Shown: positions 7,312 to 15,593, counted from the first letter of the stretch. The stretch: DNA of 64,000 bases from Salinactinospora qingdaonensis (GCF_039539445.1 NZ_BAABDD010000007.1:124001-188000), one strand, 5' to 3'. Translations and numbers: made by a program. Notes: generated by a model from the sequence alone, not told the origin.

Positions 7312-7572
7312 CTACTCACCCCCGCCCGTGGTGGCGTCGTCCCACACTCGGTAGGTGACCGGGTTCCTCGCCACGATCGCGGCCAGATGGCCACGGAGCC
7401 GCTCCGGCGGGGTGTGGGCGGCGTCGCGCACCAGTTGAGAGATCCCGATCGCGCGCAACGCCACCACCCGGTCACGCTCAGCCTCCCCCTCGGGGGCAGC
7501 GATCGGCGGATGCAACGCATCAGCGAGTTCATCGAGGAGCTGGGACAGCTCCGGGACGGTGGGGTTGGCCAT
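7312..7572 (-). CDS. Hypothetical 86-residue protein, paralogue of its neighbour
   Basis: This is a helical protein starting MANPTVPELSQLLDELADAL. Its layout and NPVTYRVWDD tail resemble the following gene, which suggests an internal tandem duplication. The ATG at 7572 overlaps the upstream 38-codon gene's stop (TGATG), which favours this start over the GTG three bases earlier. No known family is recognised. Confidence 0.6.
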   Translation of the reverse strand: MANPTVPELSQLLDELADALHPPIAAPEGEAERDRVVALRAIGISQLVRDAAHTPPERLRGHLAAIVARNPVTYRVWDDATTGGGE

Positions 7573-7688
7573 CACTGCTCACCTCCGTTGGGGGTGTAAC
7601 GCGCGTCGCAGGCGTCACGGACCGAGGCGGGCTCGCCCTCCTGGTGCGGGGCCGAGTTCGGCGGGTCATCAGGGATACGATCGATCAC
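7572..7688 (-). CDS. 38-residue leader gene of the DUF2637 operon
   Basis: This short ORF has a GTG start and a GGAG ribosome binding site seven bases upstream. It reads VIDRIPDDPPNSAPHQEGEP and ends RDACDARYTPNGGEQ, overlapping the next start (TGATG). It is the first gene of the four-gene leftward operon. No family is recognised. Confidence 0.5.
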   Translation of the reverse strand: MIDRIPDDPPNSAPHQEGEPASVRDACDARYTPNGGEQ

Positions 7689-7808
7689 GTTCGGCTCCTG
7701 GTGTTGTCAGACCGGCAGGGGCCGGGCGGTGGCCCTGGCTGGTGTTCGCTCACCGGCCAGGGCCTTTCACATGCGAAGATTCAGCATCTGCCCGAGAGTC
7801 CATCAATG

Positions 7809-7852
7809 CAACATGTGTTCTCATTATGGAGACAGTTGTTAGCATTATGTTG
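7809..7852 (+). promoter_or_regulatory. Probable operator/promoter region of the element's XRE gene
   Basis: An A/T-richer patch in GC-rich DNA contains CAACAT (7809-7814) and its inverted copy ATGTTG (7847-7852) about 55 bases before the XRE start and between the divergent operons. This is a reasonable place for a repressor to control both directions. No clear -10/-35 pair is claimed. Confidence 0.35.
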
Positions 7853-7905
7853 GAATGCAGATGGGGAAGCAACACACCTCGTGTGCCCCTGGCAAACTCG
7901 CTCTC

Positions 7906-8400
7906 ATGAGCGACAGCCAGGGGCGACGCCCGAACGAGATCGGCCCAACCGGAAAGCAGGTGAGCGCCAACCTTCACCGTCTACGAACCACGCGCGGCCT
8001 CACCGTGCGGGAGTTGGCCCGCCGCCTCACCGACAACCACGGGCGTTCCTGGACCCCGGGCGCGGTGTCCCGTGTGGAAAGCGGGCAGCGCCGTGTTGAT
8101 GCTGACGACCTCATGGCGCTAGCGCTGGCCCTGAACGTCGCCCCCACCGCGCTCCTACTCCCGCCTGACGCTGAAGGTGAAACGCAGATCACCGGCGCAG
8201 CCGGACCGCTCCCGTCTGCTCATGTGTGGCGGTGGGCCGACGGACAGTGGCCGTTGACCTGGTCCACGGACCCGGAGGAGCTGCGTCGTCAGCTCATGGA
8301 CTTCCATCTGACCTCTCGACCGGCGGGGTTGGCCCCGTACCACTCGGCTGATGACGCGGCCGAAAAGATGCGTCTACTGAGGAAGACACCGTTCGACTAG
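7906..8400 (+). CDS. XRE-family regulator of the integrative element
   Basis: This 164-residue protein has an N-terminal Cro/C1 helix-turn-helix (about 15-80; GLTVRELARRLTDNHGRSWT, then VSRVESGQRRVDADDLMALA). The C-terminal half has WRWADGQWPLTW and no catalytic motif. ATG 7906 is preferred over the upstream frame because the domain begins just after it; no strong ribosome binding site is visible. It is divergent from the DUF2637 operon and co-directional with xis and int, so it is probably the element's master regulator. Confidence 0.8.
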   Translation: MSDSQGRRPNEIGPTGKQVSANLHRLRTTRGLTVRELARRLTDNHGRSWTPGAVSRVESGQRRVDADDLMALALALNVAPTALLLPPDAEGETQITGAAGPLPSAHVWRWADGQWPLTWSTDPEELRRQLMDFHLTSRPAGLAPYHSADDAAEKMRLLRKTPFD

Positions 8401-8443
8401 CGGCACTCTTCGCTTTCCGGTGCCGCAGAAAGGAAGGCCCGGG

Positions 8444-8626
8444 ATGCTTGGAGGGTCGAACCGGATGCTGTCAGCGCAGGAGACCGCGGACCGGTTGGGG
8501 ATCAGCCGCCGCACGCTGTACAACAACTGGAAATCCTGGGGCCTGAAGGCCCACAAGGTCGGCGGATCGCTCCGGTTCCGGGAGCGTGACGTGGAGGCGT
8601 GGCTGGACACCCGCGCCGCCGCCTAA
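8444..8626 (+). CDS. xis: Excisionase-like MerR/Xis-type HTH protein
   Basis: This 60-residue protein has the AlpA/Xis-type winged helix: LSAQETADRLGISRRTLYN followed by KVGGSLRFRERDVEAWLD. Such proteins bend DNA at attachment sites and direct excision by the neighbouring tyrosine recombinase. The ATG at 8444 has AAGGAAGG upstream. It sits 63 bases before int, the usual order in actinomycete integrative elements. Confidence 0.85.
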   Translation: MLGGSNRMLSAQETADRLGISRRTLYNNWKSWGLKAHKVGGSLRFRERDVEAWLDTRAAA

Positions 8627-8689
8627 CTGCCTGTCCTCGCGGGGTGTGTTGCTTCCCTCTTCACCCACCCCCTATGCGAGGAGACCCCT

Positions 8690-9898
8690 GTGGCGACCGT
8701 TCTCAAACGGTGTGCGTGTGCGAAGCACATCACGGACCGCAAGCAGCAGATGAAGAAGTGGCACCGGTGCCCGCACACGTGGAAGGTTCTGGACCGGCCT
8801 CCGGGTGCGAAGAGGTCGATCCAGACGTCGTTCACAGAGTGGGCGGACGCTGACAAGGAACGTAAGCGCCTCGAAGCCGCGAAGGCCGAAGGGAAGAGGT
8901 CGGCTGTCATCAGCGGTGGCCACGTGAAGTTCGAGACCTACGCCGAGGACCGCTTGGACAAATGGCGTGGCGCCCCCAGTTCAGCGAAGAAGTATCGGTC
9001 GTCGCTGCGCACCCACGCCTATCCCCGCATCGGTCACCTGGCGCTGCGCGAGATCACCCGCGAGCACGTCGTGGATCTGGTGGCGGAGATGGAAAACGCG
9101 CAGGATGAGGACGGAGATCCTTTCTACGCCGGTTCGACGATCGCCGGAGTGTATGTGGCGATCGCCGCGATCTTCGCCGAGGCCCGGAATAACCAGCGGA
9201 TAGCGGAGTCGCCATGTGTGCGGGTGAACCTGCCGGTGGTGGTGTCAGGTGCGATCTTGATCGACCCGCCTATGGACCAGCTCACCACGTTCGTGAACCG
9301 GTTCCCGGCGGATTGGCGGCTCCCGGCCTGGTTCCAGTACGGGTGTGGGCTGCGTATTGGGGAGGCTCTCGCCGTGAACGCGAACCAGTTCCGGGAGGGC
9401 GGCACCGTGTACCGAGTGGAAGAACAGGTAGACCCGGACGGGAACGTGATCCCGTGCAAGTGGCGGCGTAAAGGCCAGTATCGGGATGTTCCGGTGCCCG
9501 AATTCGTCCAGGAGCGGTATCAGCAGCACATCGCCTTGTTCCCGCCTGACGCGGACGGGTACGTGGTGCCGGGGCGCAAACACCCGAGGGTGGTGCGCAA
9601 CTCCTACAACGAGCACTTCCGCAAAGCGGTCGAGCTGGCGGGGTTGCCGGAGTTCATGACGTCCCATTATCTGCGGCACCGGTGGGCGGCGGTCATGCTG
9701 GCGCGGGGGGTCGATATTACCCACGTCAGCAGGTGGCTGGGGCATCAGCAGATCGAGACGACGTATCGGATCTATGGGCACATGGTGCCGCGTGTGGCGA
9801 CGGAGGCGCGGGCGGCGATACAGGCGGCGTTCGCGGAGTTGCCGCGGACAGGTGAGGTGTCGAGTGTTGACGACGTGTTGATCCCGGGGGCGGGGTGA
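8690..9898 (+). CDS. int: Tyrosine site-specific integrase
   Basis: This 402-residue protein has an N-terminal Arg/Lys-rich arm, a SAM-like core-binding domain (about 95-180) and a catalytic domain. Catalytic signatures are GCGLRIGEAL (first Arg), SHYLRHRWAA (H-x-x-R), LGHQQIETTYRIYG (His and nucleophile Tyr). GTG 8690 follows GAGGAG. Thirty bases downstream lies a displaced acyl-CoA dehydrogenase 3' end, so the attachment site is directly beside int, as expected. The integrase appears full length. Confidence 0.95.
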   Translation: MATVLKRCACAKHITDRKQQMKKWHRCPHTWKVLDRPPGAKRSIQTSFTEWADADKERKRLEAAKAEGKRSAVISGGHVKFETYAEDRLDKWRGAPSSAKKYRSSLRTHAYPRIGHLALREITREHVVDLVAEMENAQDEDGDPFYAGSTIAGVYVAIAAIFAEARNNQRIAESPCVRVNLPVVVSGAILIDPPMDQLTTFVNRFPADWRLPAWFQYGCGLRIGEALAVNANQFREGGTVYRVEEQVDPDGNVIPCKWRRKGQYRDVPVPEFVQERYQQHIALFPPDADGYVVPGRKHPRVVRNSYNEHFRKAVELAGLPEFMTSHYLRHRWAAVMLARGVDITHVSRWLGHQQIETTYRIYGHMVPRVATEARAAIQAAFAELPRTGEVSSVDDVLIPGAG

Positions 9899-9928
9899 TT
9901 GTGTTGACCTGCGGGAACTGGTCGCGAC

Positions 9929-10015
9929 GCCACGATCTTCACCATCTTCGAGGGCGCCAGCGAGATCCAACGCCTCATCATCGGCCGCTCCGTCACCGGC
10001 CTGCCGGTGCGGTGA
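9929..10015 (+). pseudogene. Displaced 3' end of an acyl-CoA dehydrogenase gene (attachment junction)
   Basis: In frame, 28 codons and a stop read ATIFTIFEGASEIQRLIIGR and end SVTGLPVR. FEGxSEIQRxIIxR is the conserved C-terminus of acyl-CoA dehydrogenases. There is no start or upstream body; the fragment begins right behind the integrase gene. The simplest reading is that the element integrated into the 3' end of an acyl-CoA dehydrogenase gene and this is the right junction. The intact gene and left junction would then lie left of the window. Confidence 0.8.
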
Positions 10016-10297
10016 CGTTTCACCAGGTCAAGACGGCATGGGCGAAGGTGGGTGCGCATCGTCCGACGGTGATCTCGGGTACGGCGCGCGGGGCCGTGTT
10101 ATCCGATCCTTCCCGCGATTTACCGGCCGTTCGCGGATGGGTGTTGATGATCGTGTTGACGCTCGGCGGGCGGGTATGTCGAACGTGGAGCCGTAAACGA
10201 AGTGGGGGCGGCGGAAAACCCCCTGCATGGGACCGTCCCCGCTTATCGCGCTTCTCAAGAGCTCACCAAGGGCTCGAACAACCAACCCGTAGTACTG
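10016..10297. other. Non-coding stretch without recognisable features
   Basis: Between the acyl-CoA dehydrogenase remnant and the solitary CRISPR repeat I find no ORF with family resemblance, no RNA and no strong hairpin. Open frames here lack codon structure and ribosome binding sites. It is likely degraded element DNA. Confidence 0.4.
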
Positions 10298-10327
10298 GTT
10301 GCTACCCCTCGTAGGGGTGATGAGGAC
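10298..10327 (-). repeat. Solitary CRISPR repeat
   Basis: This 30-bp copy of the array repeat differs at one position (A to G in the loop of the internal stem: CCTCGTAGG instead of CCTCATAGG). No second repeat occurs within 100 bases on either side. The segment to its right is a copy of the array leader. Confidence 0.95.
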
Positions 10328-10501
10328 CCGAGGGTAAAGTTGCTGGCCATGATGGGTGTGTTGGGCGGTTCGGGAGGCATTTTTTCAGTGGACCTCCAGT
10401 GCTGCGATTGCCCCGGGGGGTTCGCTGAAATTCGGGGATCTTGGCTGGTCACAGATGTGGCTGTGTGAGGGCTTCCTCAGGCTTGGCCGGACACGCGAGT
10501 G
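10328..10501 (-). repeat. Second copy of the CRISPR leader
   Basis: It is collinear with 5912-6084, including the shared GGAGGCATTTTTTCAGTGG and GGACACGCGAGTG blocks, with scattered substitutions. Together with the solitary repeat it forms a leader plus one repeat without spacers. Confidence 0.85.
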
Positions 10502-10857
10502 AAGCCGCCACGGAAGCACTGCTTCCTGGGAAGCGTAGATGACGACAGGCCGTTTGTCGGTATAACGGTGGCAATAGCGGCGGCTCGACGGCTACCGCAG
10601 CGGGGCGAGGTCGCCCCCCAAGACCCGCAGTTACCACGCATGTCTAGGCGAGCACGAGGCGGCGAGGAACAGCACGTGCGCTACCGAGGAGTTACCCGTT
10701 GCCGATTTGCCTTATGGCGGGATTACCTCCCTGCGTTGGGGACGCCCCAGGAACGTAACCCAGTGTGTCTATCGTGTCACCTGAAATGGCCGGGTGTAGC
10801 CAGGTCACCCGCTCATCCTCTACGCCCATCGGCGGGCGGTGTCTGTCCCTTGAATGC
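10502..10857. other. Non-coding stretch within decayed element
   Basis: The corresponding interval in copy 1 (6085-6180) is much shorter, so this segment contains an insertion or unrelated DNA. No convincing ORF, RNA or repeat was found. Confidence 0.4.
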
Positions 10858-11372
10858 CGGGCGGCACGCCGCGGGTCGTCCTCGGGTAGGGGATCACGTC
10901 GGCGTGGTGCTGGGTGTCGACGGCGGCACTGGCGTGTGCCGGGGCTGTGCCGGATCATACCGAGACGCTCCAGGTAGGCGTTGTTTTCAGCCGCCCATGC
11001 GGGTATCCGGTCCCACGGGGCGCCCTCCGGCACCGGCGGTGGGGGGGGCATCTGGCAGCTCCGGCACGCTCTCCGGCAGGCTGCCGGTATCCGGCACGGT
11101 ACTGCCGCTCGGCCAGGTGCAGCAGCACCGAGGAGAGCCCCACCACGACAACCGGCAACACACTGACGAACACCATCACCGGTATCGGCGCTGCGTGCGG
11201 CTGCCGCTCAGCGGTCGACAGGTGGTAGCTGGCTTGGCCGAACGCGCCGACTATCAGCACCCCGGCGGCGAAGCACCAGGCGAACACGCGCGCCCCGCCG
11301 GCCACGATCCCCGACACGGTCACATACAGGGCGATCGCGGCGAACGCCTCCACCCCCAGCGGCAGCTCTTCG
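10858..11372 (-). pseudogene. Degenerate second copy of the DUF2637 membrane protein
   Basis: This is homologous to 6331-6900. The membrane part is readable (LGVEAFAAIALYVTVSGIV, then LSSVLLHLAERQ), but the first transmembrane segment is missing. The frame is lost after LAERQ and resumes in other frames (APWDRIPAWAAENNAYLERL); the DUF2637 C-terminal HTH is absent. It is a truncated, frameshifted relic. Confidence 0.8.
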
Positions 11373-11442
11373 CCCCGGTCGGCTGCCGAAGGTCTCCCCA
11401 ACACCGGACCCCCTTCGGGGCGTCCGTATTTACTGCCCAGGG

Positions 11443-11460
11443 ATGACTACGTATAGTCAT
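11443..11460. promoter_or_regulatory. Inverted repeat upstream of acyltransferase gene
   Basis: ATGACTA-CGTA-TAGTCAT is an 18-bp dyad in an A/T-rich stretch about 125 bases before the acyltransferase gene. It is a possible operator, for example for the downstream TetR protein; that link is a guess. Confidence 0.35.
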
Positions 11461-11582
11461 TGTTCGTTGCTTCAAGTGAGAGTAAGAGTCCCGTGAGGGT
11501 TCCTGTGGCGATGTTGAGAAGACAATAACGACATGATATCGATTATGGCGTTGGCTATCCGCGACTGAATTGGGAGTCACGT

Positions 11583-12725
11583 ATGGCGGTGACCACTCCT
11601 GCGGCTTCCCTGGAGGGTGGCAGCACCACCCCCGAACGGCAAGCCGCACGAAGCGGCCTCTCCGACGCGACTCCGATCACCACCGCATGGCTCGACCTCA
11701 CCCGCATCGCCGCCATGTTCGCCGTGGTCGTCGTCCACGTCTTCGCCCCCGTGGTCACCACCCGCTACGCCGAGTTCGGCGACCCCACCTGGTGGCTGGC
11801 CAACAGCGTCGACTCCGCCGTGCGGTGGTGCGTGCCCATCTTCGTCATGATCAGCGGCGCCCTGCTGCTCACCCCCCGCATCGAAGGACTGCGCTCCTTC
11901 TATGCGCGCCGCTTCTCTCGCATCGGGGTCCCCCTCGCGGTGTGGACTCTGGTCTACCTCGCCTGGGAACGTCTGCGCTCCGGCATCAGCGTCTCTGACG
12001 CCGTGGGCGCGGTCATGTCCGGCAACCCTTCACTGCACCTGTACTTCCTGTTCGTCCTCGCCGGGCTCTACCTGCTCACCCCGTTCCTGCGCGTGTTGAC
12101 CCGGTACTGTCCCAGGCGCATGCTGTGGAGCTTCGCCGTGCTGATGGTCGCGTTGGGGGTGGTCAACCAGGCCATCGCCGCCTTCGACAACGCCGGCGAA
12201 CCCAACGCCGTAACACGGTTTCTGCCCTATGTGGGCTACTACGTGATGGGCTACCTGCTGCGCGAGGTTCCGCTCACACGCCGCCACACCTGGCTGGCCG
12301 GCGGCGTCTTCGTCGCCTCGGTGGCTGCCACCGCCGTCGGCGCCTGGGCGCTGGGCAAGATCTCGGGCGGCTGGGGGACCGAGTCCAACTACCTCTACGA
12401 CTACCTCTCACCCACGGTCGTCGTCATGTCCGTGGCGGCGTTCCTGCTGTTTCGCGCCGTGGGCACCGGCTGGCCACTGCTCACCGCCCCCGACCGCGAA
12501 ACCGAGTCCGCCCGCCGCCGGCTTAAGACCCTCGCCGACCTCAGCTTCGGCGTCTTCCTGGTGCACGTGCTCGTGCTTTACACGGTGCGCGATTTCACCG
12601 GCATCCCCGACTACCCGCTGGGCATGACCGCGATGGCCTCCGTCCACCTCGCTGTCGTGCTGCTGGCCAGTTTCGCCGTCACCTTCGTCTTCCGGCGCAC
12701 TCCGTGGCTACGCGCTACGGTTTGA
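11583..12725 (+). CDS. Acyltransferase-3 family membrane protein
   Basis: This 380-residue integral membrane protein has about ten hydrophobic segments. It starts its first membrane helix with LDLTRIAAMFAVVVVHVF, the family signature in which an Arg and a His (R-x-x-A...VHVF) are thought to handle the acyl donor. FVMISGALLL and SFGVFLVHVLVLY are also typical. These enzymes O-acylate sugars or glycolipids at the membrane; the substrate is unknown. The ATG at 11583 is preceded by GGGAG. The gene is followed four bases later by a TetR gene, probably in one operon. Confidence 0.85.
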   Translation: MAVTTPAASLEGGSTTPERQAARSGLSDATPITTAWLDLTRIAAMFAVVVVHVFAPVVTTRYAEFGDPTWWLANSVDSAVRWCVPIFVMISGALLLTPRIEGLRSFYARRFSRIGVPLAVWTLVYLAWERLRSGISVSDAVGAVMSGNPSLHLYFLFVLAGLYLLTPFLRVLTRYCPRRMLWSFAVLMVALGVVNQAIAAFDNAGEPNAVTRFLPYVGYYVMGYLLREVPLTRRHTWLAGGVFVASVAATAVGAWALGKISGGWGTESNYLYDYLSPTVVVMSVAAFLLFRAVGTGWPLLTAPDRETESARRRLKTLADLSFGVFLVHVLVLYTVRDFTGIPDYPLGMTAMASVHLAVVLLASFAVTFVFRRTPWLRATV

Positions 12726-12729
12726 TGGT

Positions 12730-13401
12730 GTGGCTTCCCCTAACTCCACACCCCAGAACCACCGCCCCCTCGGCACGCTGGCCCCCCAGATGGCCGCCGA
12801 CCCCGGCGGGGGGCGCGGACGCAACCCCGAACGCCGCCGCGCCATCCTGGACGCCGCCGACCGCATCATCCAACGCGACGGCCCCGAAGCGGCCATGGCG
12901 ACGATCGCGGTCGAAGCCGGCATCAGCAAGCCCATCCTCTACCGCCACTTCGGCGACAAGAGCGGGCTCTACCGCGCCCTTGCCCAACGCCACGTCGACC
13001 CGCTCATGGAGCGGGTCCGCGCCGAGCTGCACAACGGCACCGACCTGTGGTCGCGCACCCGCGCCACCGTCGGCGCCTATCTGGGGATGATCCGCGCCAA
13101 CCTCAACCTCTACCGTTTCCTCATCGACCGCGCCACCGCCGAGGACCCGCAAACCCGCGGCGACCTGGGCATGATGGTGCGCCGCCTCGGCGAAGAGTTG
13201 GCGCAGGTATTCGTCGACGAGGGACGCATCCCTAACCCGGTGGGCGCCCAGATCACCGCCCACGCCGTGGTCGGCATGGTCCAGGCGGCGGGGGAGTGGT
13301 GGCTGGACCACCCTGAGGTGGCCGCCGAGACCGTGATCAACGACCTCACCCGCTCCGTCGTCGGAGCCATCTCCGGAGCCGCACCGCAGGGAACCGCCTA
13401 A
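12730..13401 (+). CDS. TetR-family transcriptional regulator
   Basis: This 223-residue protein has an N-terminal TetR helix-turn-helix (about 35-82; AILDAADRIIQRDGPEAAMA, then GISKPILYRHFGDKSGLYRA) and a C-terminal TetR_C-like helical domain with MVQAAGEWWLDHPEV. The GTG start lies four bases after the acyltransferase stop, so it probably regulates that operon. The 30-residue N-terminal extension is disordered; an internal start at the later Met is possible. Confidence 0.88.
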   Translation: MASPNSTPQNHRPLGTLAPQMAADPGGGRGRNPERRRAILDAADRIIQRDGPEAAMATIAVEAGISKPILYRHFGDKSGLYRALAQRHVDPLMERVRAELHNGTDLWSRTRATVGAYLGMIRANLNLYRFLIDRATAEDPQTRGDLGMMVRRLGEELAQVFVDEGRIPNPVGAQITAHAVVGMVQAAGEWWLDHPEVAAETVINDLTRSVVGAISGAAPQGTA

Positions 13402-13605
13402 GTTCTGTTTTGGGTACGGGCGGCGAGGGCGGGCGGTGGGCGTAGGCGGGTGAGCGCCCACACCGTCGCCTTCACAGGCTGGCGAGATCGCGCAGCGATC
13501 GAGGCACGAGCCAACGAAGAACACTCTCACGACTCCCACACCACGGCCCCACATCCCAACCGTCCGAAAAACACACCCCGGCCGCCACATCCCCCACGGC
13601 TCGGC

Positions 13606-13643
13606 TTGACCTGGAGCGCGCTCCAGGTGCCAAGCTTTTGGTC
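13606..13643 (+). promoter_or_regulatory. MerR-type promoter and operator
   Basis: TTGACC (13606-13611) and AAGCTT (13632-13637) are separated by 20 bp, the stretched spacing typical of MerR-activated promoters. A perfect 20-bp palindrome ACCTGGAGCGCGCTCCAGGT (13609-13628) fills the spacer. The -10 ends six bases before the merR ATG, so transcription would begin at or beside the start codon (leaderless mRNA). Confidence 0.8.
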
Positions 13644-14081
13644 ATGAGCGAGTACTACACGCCGGGTGAAGTGGCCGAGCGTTTCGACATCAGCCATGAC
13701 ACCCTGCGCTACTACGAACGGGCAGGGCTGCTCACTGAGGTCGAGCGCGCCCCCAGCGGCCACCGGCGCTACCGCGCCTCCGACGTTGAGCTGCTCTATC
13801 TAGTGCGCTGCCTGCGCGACACCGACATGCCCATCGCCCGGCTGCGCGAGTTCGCCGAACTCGTACGCGAGGGCGACCACACCATTCCTCGCCGGCTCGA
13901 CGTGCTGGAAAGCCATGACGCGCAACTCACCGCGAAGATCGAGGAGTTGCTGGACCGGCAGCGCGCCATCCGCAACAAGATCGACTACTACCACTCCGTG
14001 CTCCGAGCACATGAGGAGACCGGTCAGACCTCGGCGGCCACCGCCGACGACAGCCACGACGAACAGGAACGAGTGGGCTGA
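13644..14081 (+). CDS. MerR-family regulator
   Basis: This 145-residue protein has a MerR winged helix at residues 1-70 (YYTPGEVAERFDISHDTLRY, YERAGLL, GHRRYRASDVELL) followed by a dimerisation coiled coil (about 80-125). There is no clear metal-binding cysteine set, so it belongs to the small-molecule-responsive group. It starts at the ATG at the end of its own promoter and overlaps the aldo/keto reductase gene by one base (TGATG), so it is autoregulated and co-expressed with the enzyme. Confidence 0.9.
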   Translation: MSEYYTPGEVAERFDISHDTLRYYERAGLLTEVERAPSGHRRYRASDVELLYLVRCLRDTDMPIARLREFAELVREGDHTIPRRLDVLESHDAQLTAKIEELLDRQRAIRNKIDYYHSVLRAHEETGQTSAATADDSHDEQERVG

Positions 14082-15070
14082 TGCAGTACCGCACAATCGG
14101 AACCGGAGCCGCGGCCCGCGAGGTCAGCGCCATCTGCCTGGGGGCCATGCCGTTCGGCTCCGTGGTCGACGAGGCCACCGGCTTCGCCGTCCTCGACCGG
14201 TTCGTCGAGGCCGGCGGCACGTTCATCGACACCTCCAACAACTACATCTCCTGGCTGCCCGGCCACCAGGGCGGCGAGAGCGAGACCGTGCTGGGCAACT
14301 GGCGCGCCTCCCGCGGCCTCGGCGACGATGACGGGCTCGTCATCGCCACCAAGCTCGGCGCCAAGCCGCTCACCCCCGACGGCGGTCTGGAAGCCGCCGA
14401 AGGGCTCTCGGCCCAAGCCGTGCGTTCGGCCGTCGAGGGCAGCCGCAAGCGGCTGGGTATGGACCGGCTCGACCTGCTCTACACCCACATCGAGGACCGC
14501 TCGGTGGCGCTGGAGGAGACGGTGGGCACGCTGGCCGACCTCGCCGCCGACGACACGGTGGGGATGCTCGGGGTGAGCAACCACCGCACGTGGCGGGTCG
14601 AGCGCGCCCGCCAGATCAGCCGCGACGCCGGCTGGGCGGGCTACGAGGTGTTGCAGTACCGCAACAGCTACCTGCAACCGCGCTTCGACATCGGGCTGCC
14701 TGAGGGCGGCCACATGCACGCCACTCCCGAACTGCTCGACTACGTGCGCGAGGAGGGCCGCACCGGCCGTGCGCCCACCCTCGTGGTCTACACGCCCTTG
14801 CTGTTCGGTGCCTACACCCGCGCCGACAAGGAGTTGTCGGCGCCCTACGACCACCCCGGCACCGCTAAGCGGATGGCCGCGCTGCGCCGGGTCGCCACAG
14901 AGGCCGGCGCCACGCTCAACCAGGTGGTGCTGTCGTGGCTGCTCGACAACGACCCGCCGATGATCCCGCTGCTGGGCGTCAGCTCCCTTGCACAGTTGGA
15001 CGAGGTTCTAGAGGCCACCGAGCTCAAGCTCACGATCGAGCAGCGCGCCCTGCTCGACGAGGCCGGATAA
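14081..15070 (+). CDS. Aldo/keto reductase
   Basis: This 329-residue enzyme is an NADPH-dependent (beta/alpha)8-barrel oxidoreductase. Family features seen are the N-terminal ISAICLGAMPFG, GGTFIDTSNNY (with the Asp and Tyr of the catalytic tetrad), DGLVIATKLG (Lys), LDLLYTHIED (His) and GMLGVSNH. The C-terminus carries the cofactor region PLLGVSSLAQLDEVLEA. It is translationally coupled to the MerR regulator. A carbonyl or xenobiotic substrate that also induces the MerR protein is likely but not shown. Confidence 0.9.
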   Translation: MQYRTIGTGAAAREVSAICLGAMPFGSVVDEATGFAVLDRFVEAGGTFIDTSNNYISWLPGHQGGESETVLGNWRASRGLGDDDGLVIATKLGAKPLTPDGGLEAAEGLSAQAVRSAVEGSRKRLGMDRLDLLYTHIEDRSVALEETVGTLADLAADDTVGMLGVSNHRTWRVERARQISRDAGWAGYEVLQYRNSYLQPRFDIGLPEGGHMHATPELLDYVREEGRTGRAPTLVVYTPLLFGAYTRADKELSAPYDHPGTAKRMAALRRVATEAGATLNQVVLSWLLDNDPPMIPLLGVSSLAQLDEVLEATELKLTIEQRALLDEAG

Positions 15071-15212
15071 GCCCCCCGGCGCCCGAGACCCCGTCCCCAC
15101 GGGATCGTCTCGTCGCCGTTGGCCGGAAAACCCCAATCCGGCCACCGCCCGGTAGCCGCCATGAGGTACTGGGCATGTCCCGCTAACTGAATACGGTGCT
15201 CTTCCCTGAGCC

Positions 15213-15249
15213 GCCGGTTGGCCCGTCCTGGGGGAACGGGCCAACCGGC
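15213..15249. terminator. Bidirectional terminator hairpin
   Basis: A perfect 14-bp stem (GCCGGTTGGCCCGT and its complement) around a nine-base loop lies between the convergent aldo/keto reductase and the 15270 gene, suiting both. Confidence 0.7.
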
Positions 15250-15269
15250 CTCCATGCTTTCGTATACGA

Positions 15270-15593
15270 CTAGCAGCGGGTCCGGATCTCCTCGTCCTCG
15301 GCCACGTAACCGGGGTCGTACCAGTGGATGCGGTAGGCGAACCCCCGGGCGCGCTCCTTGGCGAAGGCCTCGACGGACTCCCAGTCGCGCACCAGCCGCA
15401 CGCCGATGCCGGGCCGGTAGCTGATGATCACCTCGCCCACGACCACGCCCAGCATCACCACGTACTCGTGGCCGTCGCGCTCGTTGTGCAGGATCAACGC
15501 GAACGTCGCCGGGTGCTCTTCCAGCATCCCCTCCTCAAGCCGGATGTAGGGATACAGCGCGACCCTGCCGCCGCCGGATGTTTCAGGGGGCAT
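15270..15593 (-). CDS. Hypothetical 107-residue protein
   Basis: This is a beta-rich protein (HPATFALILHNERDGHEYVV, VGEVIISYRPGIGVRLV) with no membrane segment. The family is not recognised. The ATG at 15593 is preceded by GGAGG four bases away; a GTG at 15626 would add 11 residues. It is divergent from the XRE/DUF5753 regulator, with a pair of direct repeats between them. Confidence 0.6.
   Translation of the reverse strand: MPPETSGGGRVALYPYIRLEEGMLEEHPATFALILHNERDGHEYVVMLGVVVGEVIISYRPGIGVRLVRDWESVEAFAKERARGFAYRIHWYDPGYVAEDEEIRTRC

Noticed and set aside
7809..7852. Possible tRNA or tmRNA attachment site near the integrase element
   Set aside because: No tRNA-like cloverleaf or TpsiC-type sequence was found in 5-11 kb; the acyl-CoA dehydrogenase 3' end explains the junction better.
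10499..11446. Plus-strand 315-codon frame over the second leader/DUF2637 copy
   Set aside because: It runs antisense to the decayed DUF2637 copy and through the CRISPR leader duplication; no coding signature.
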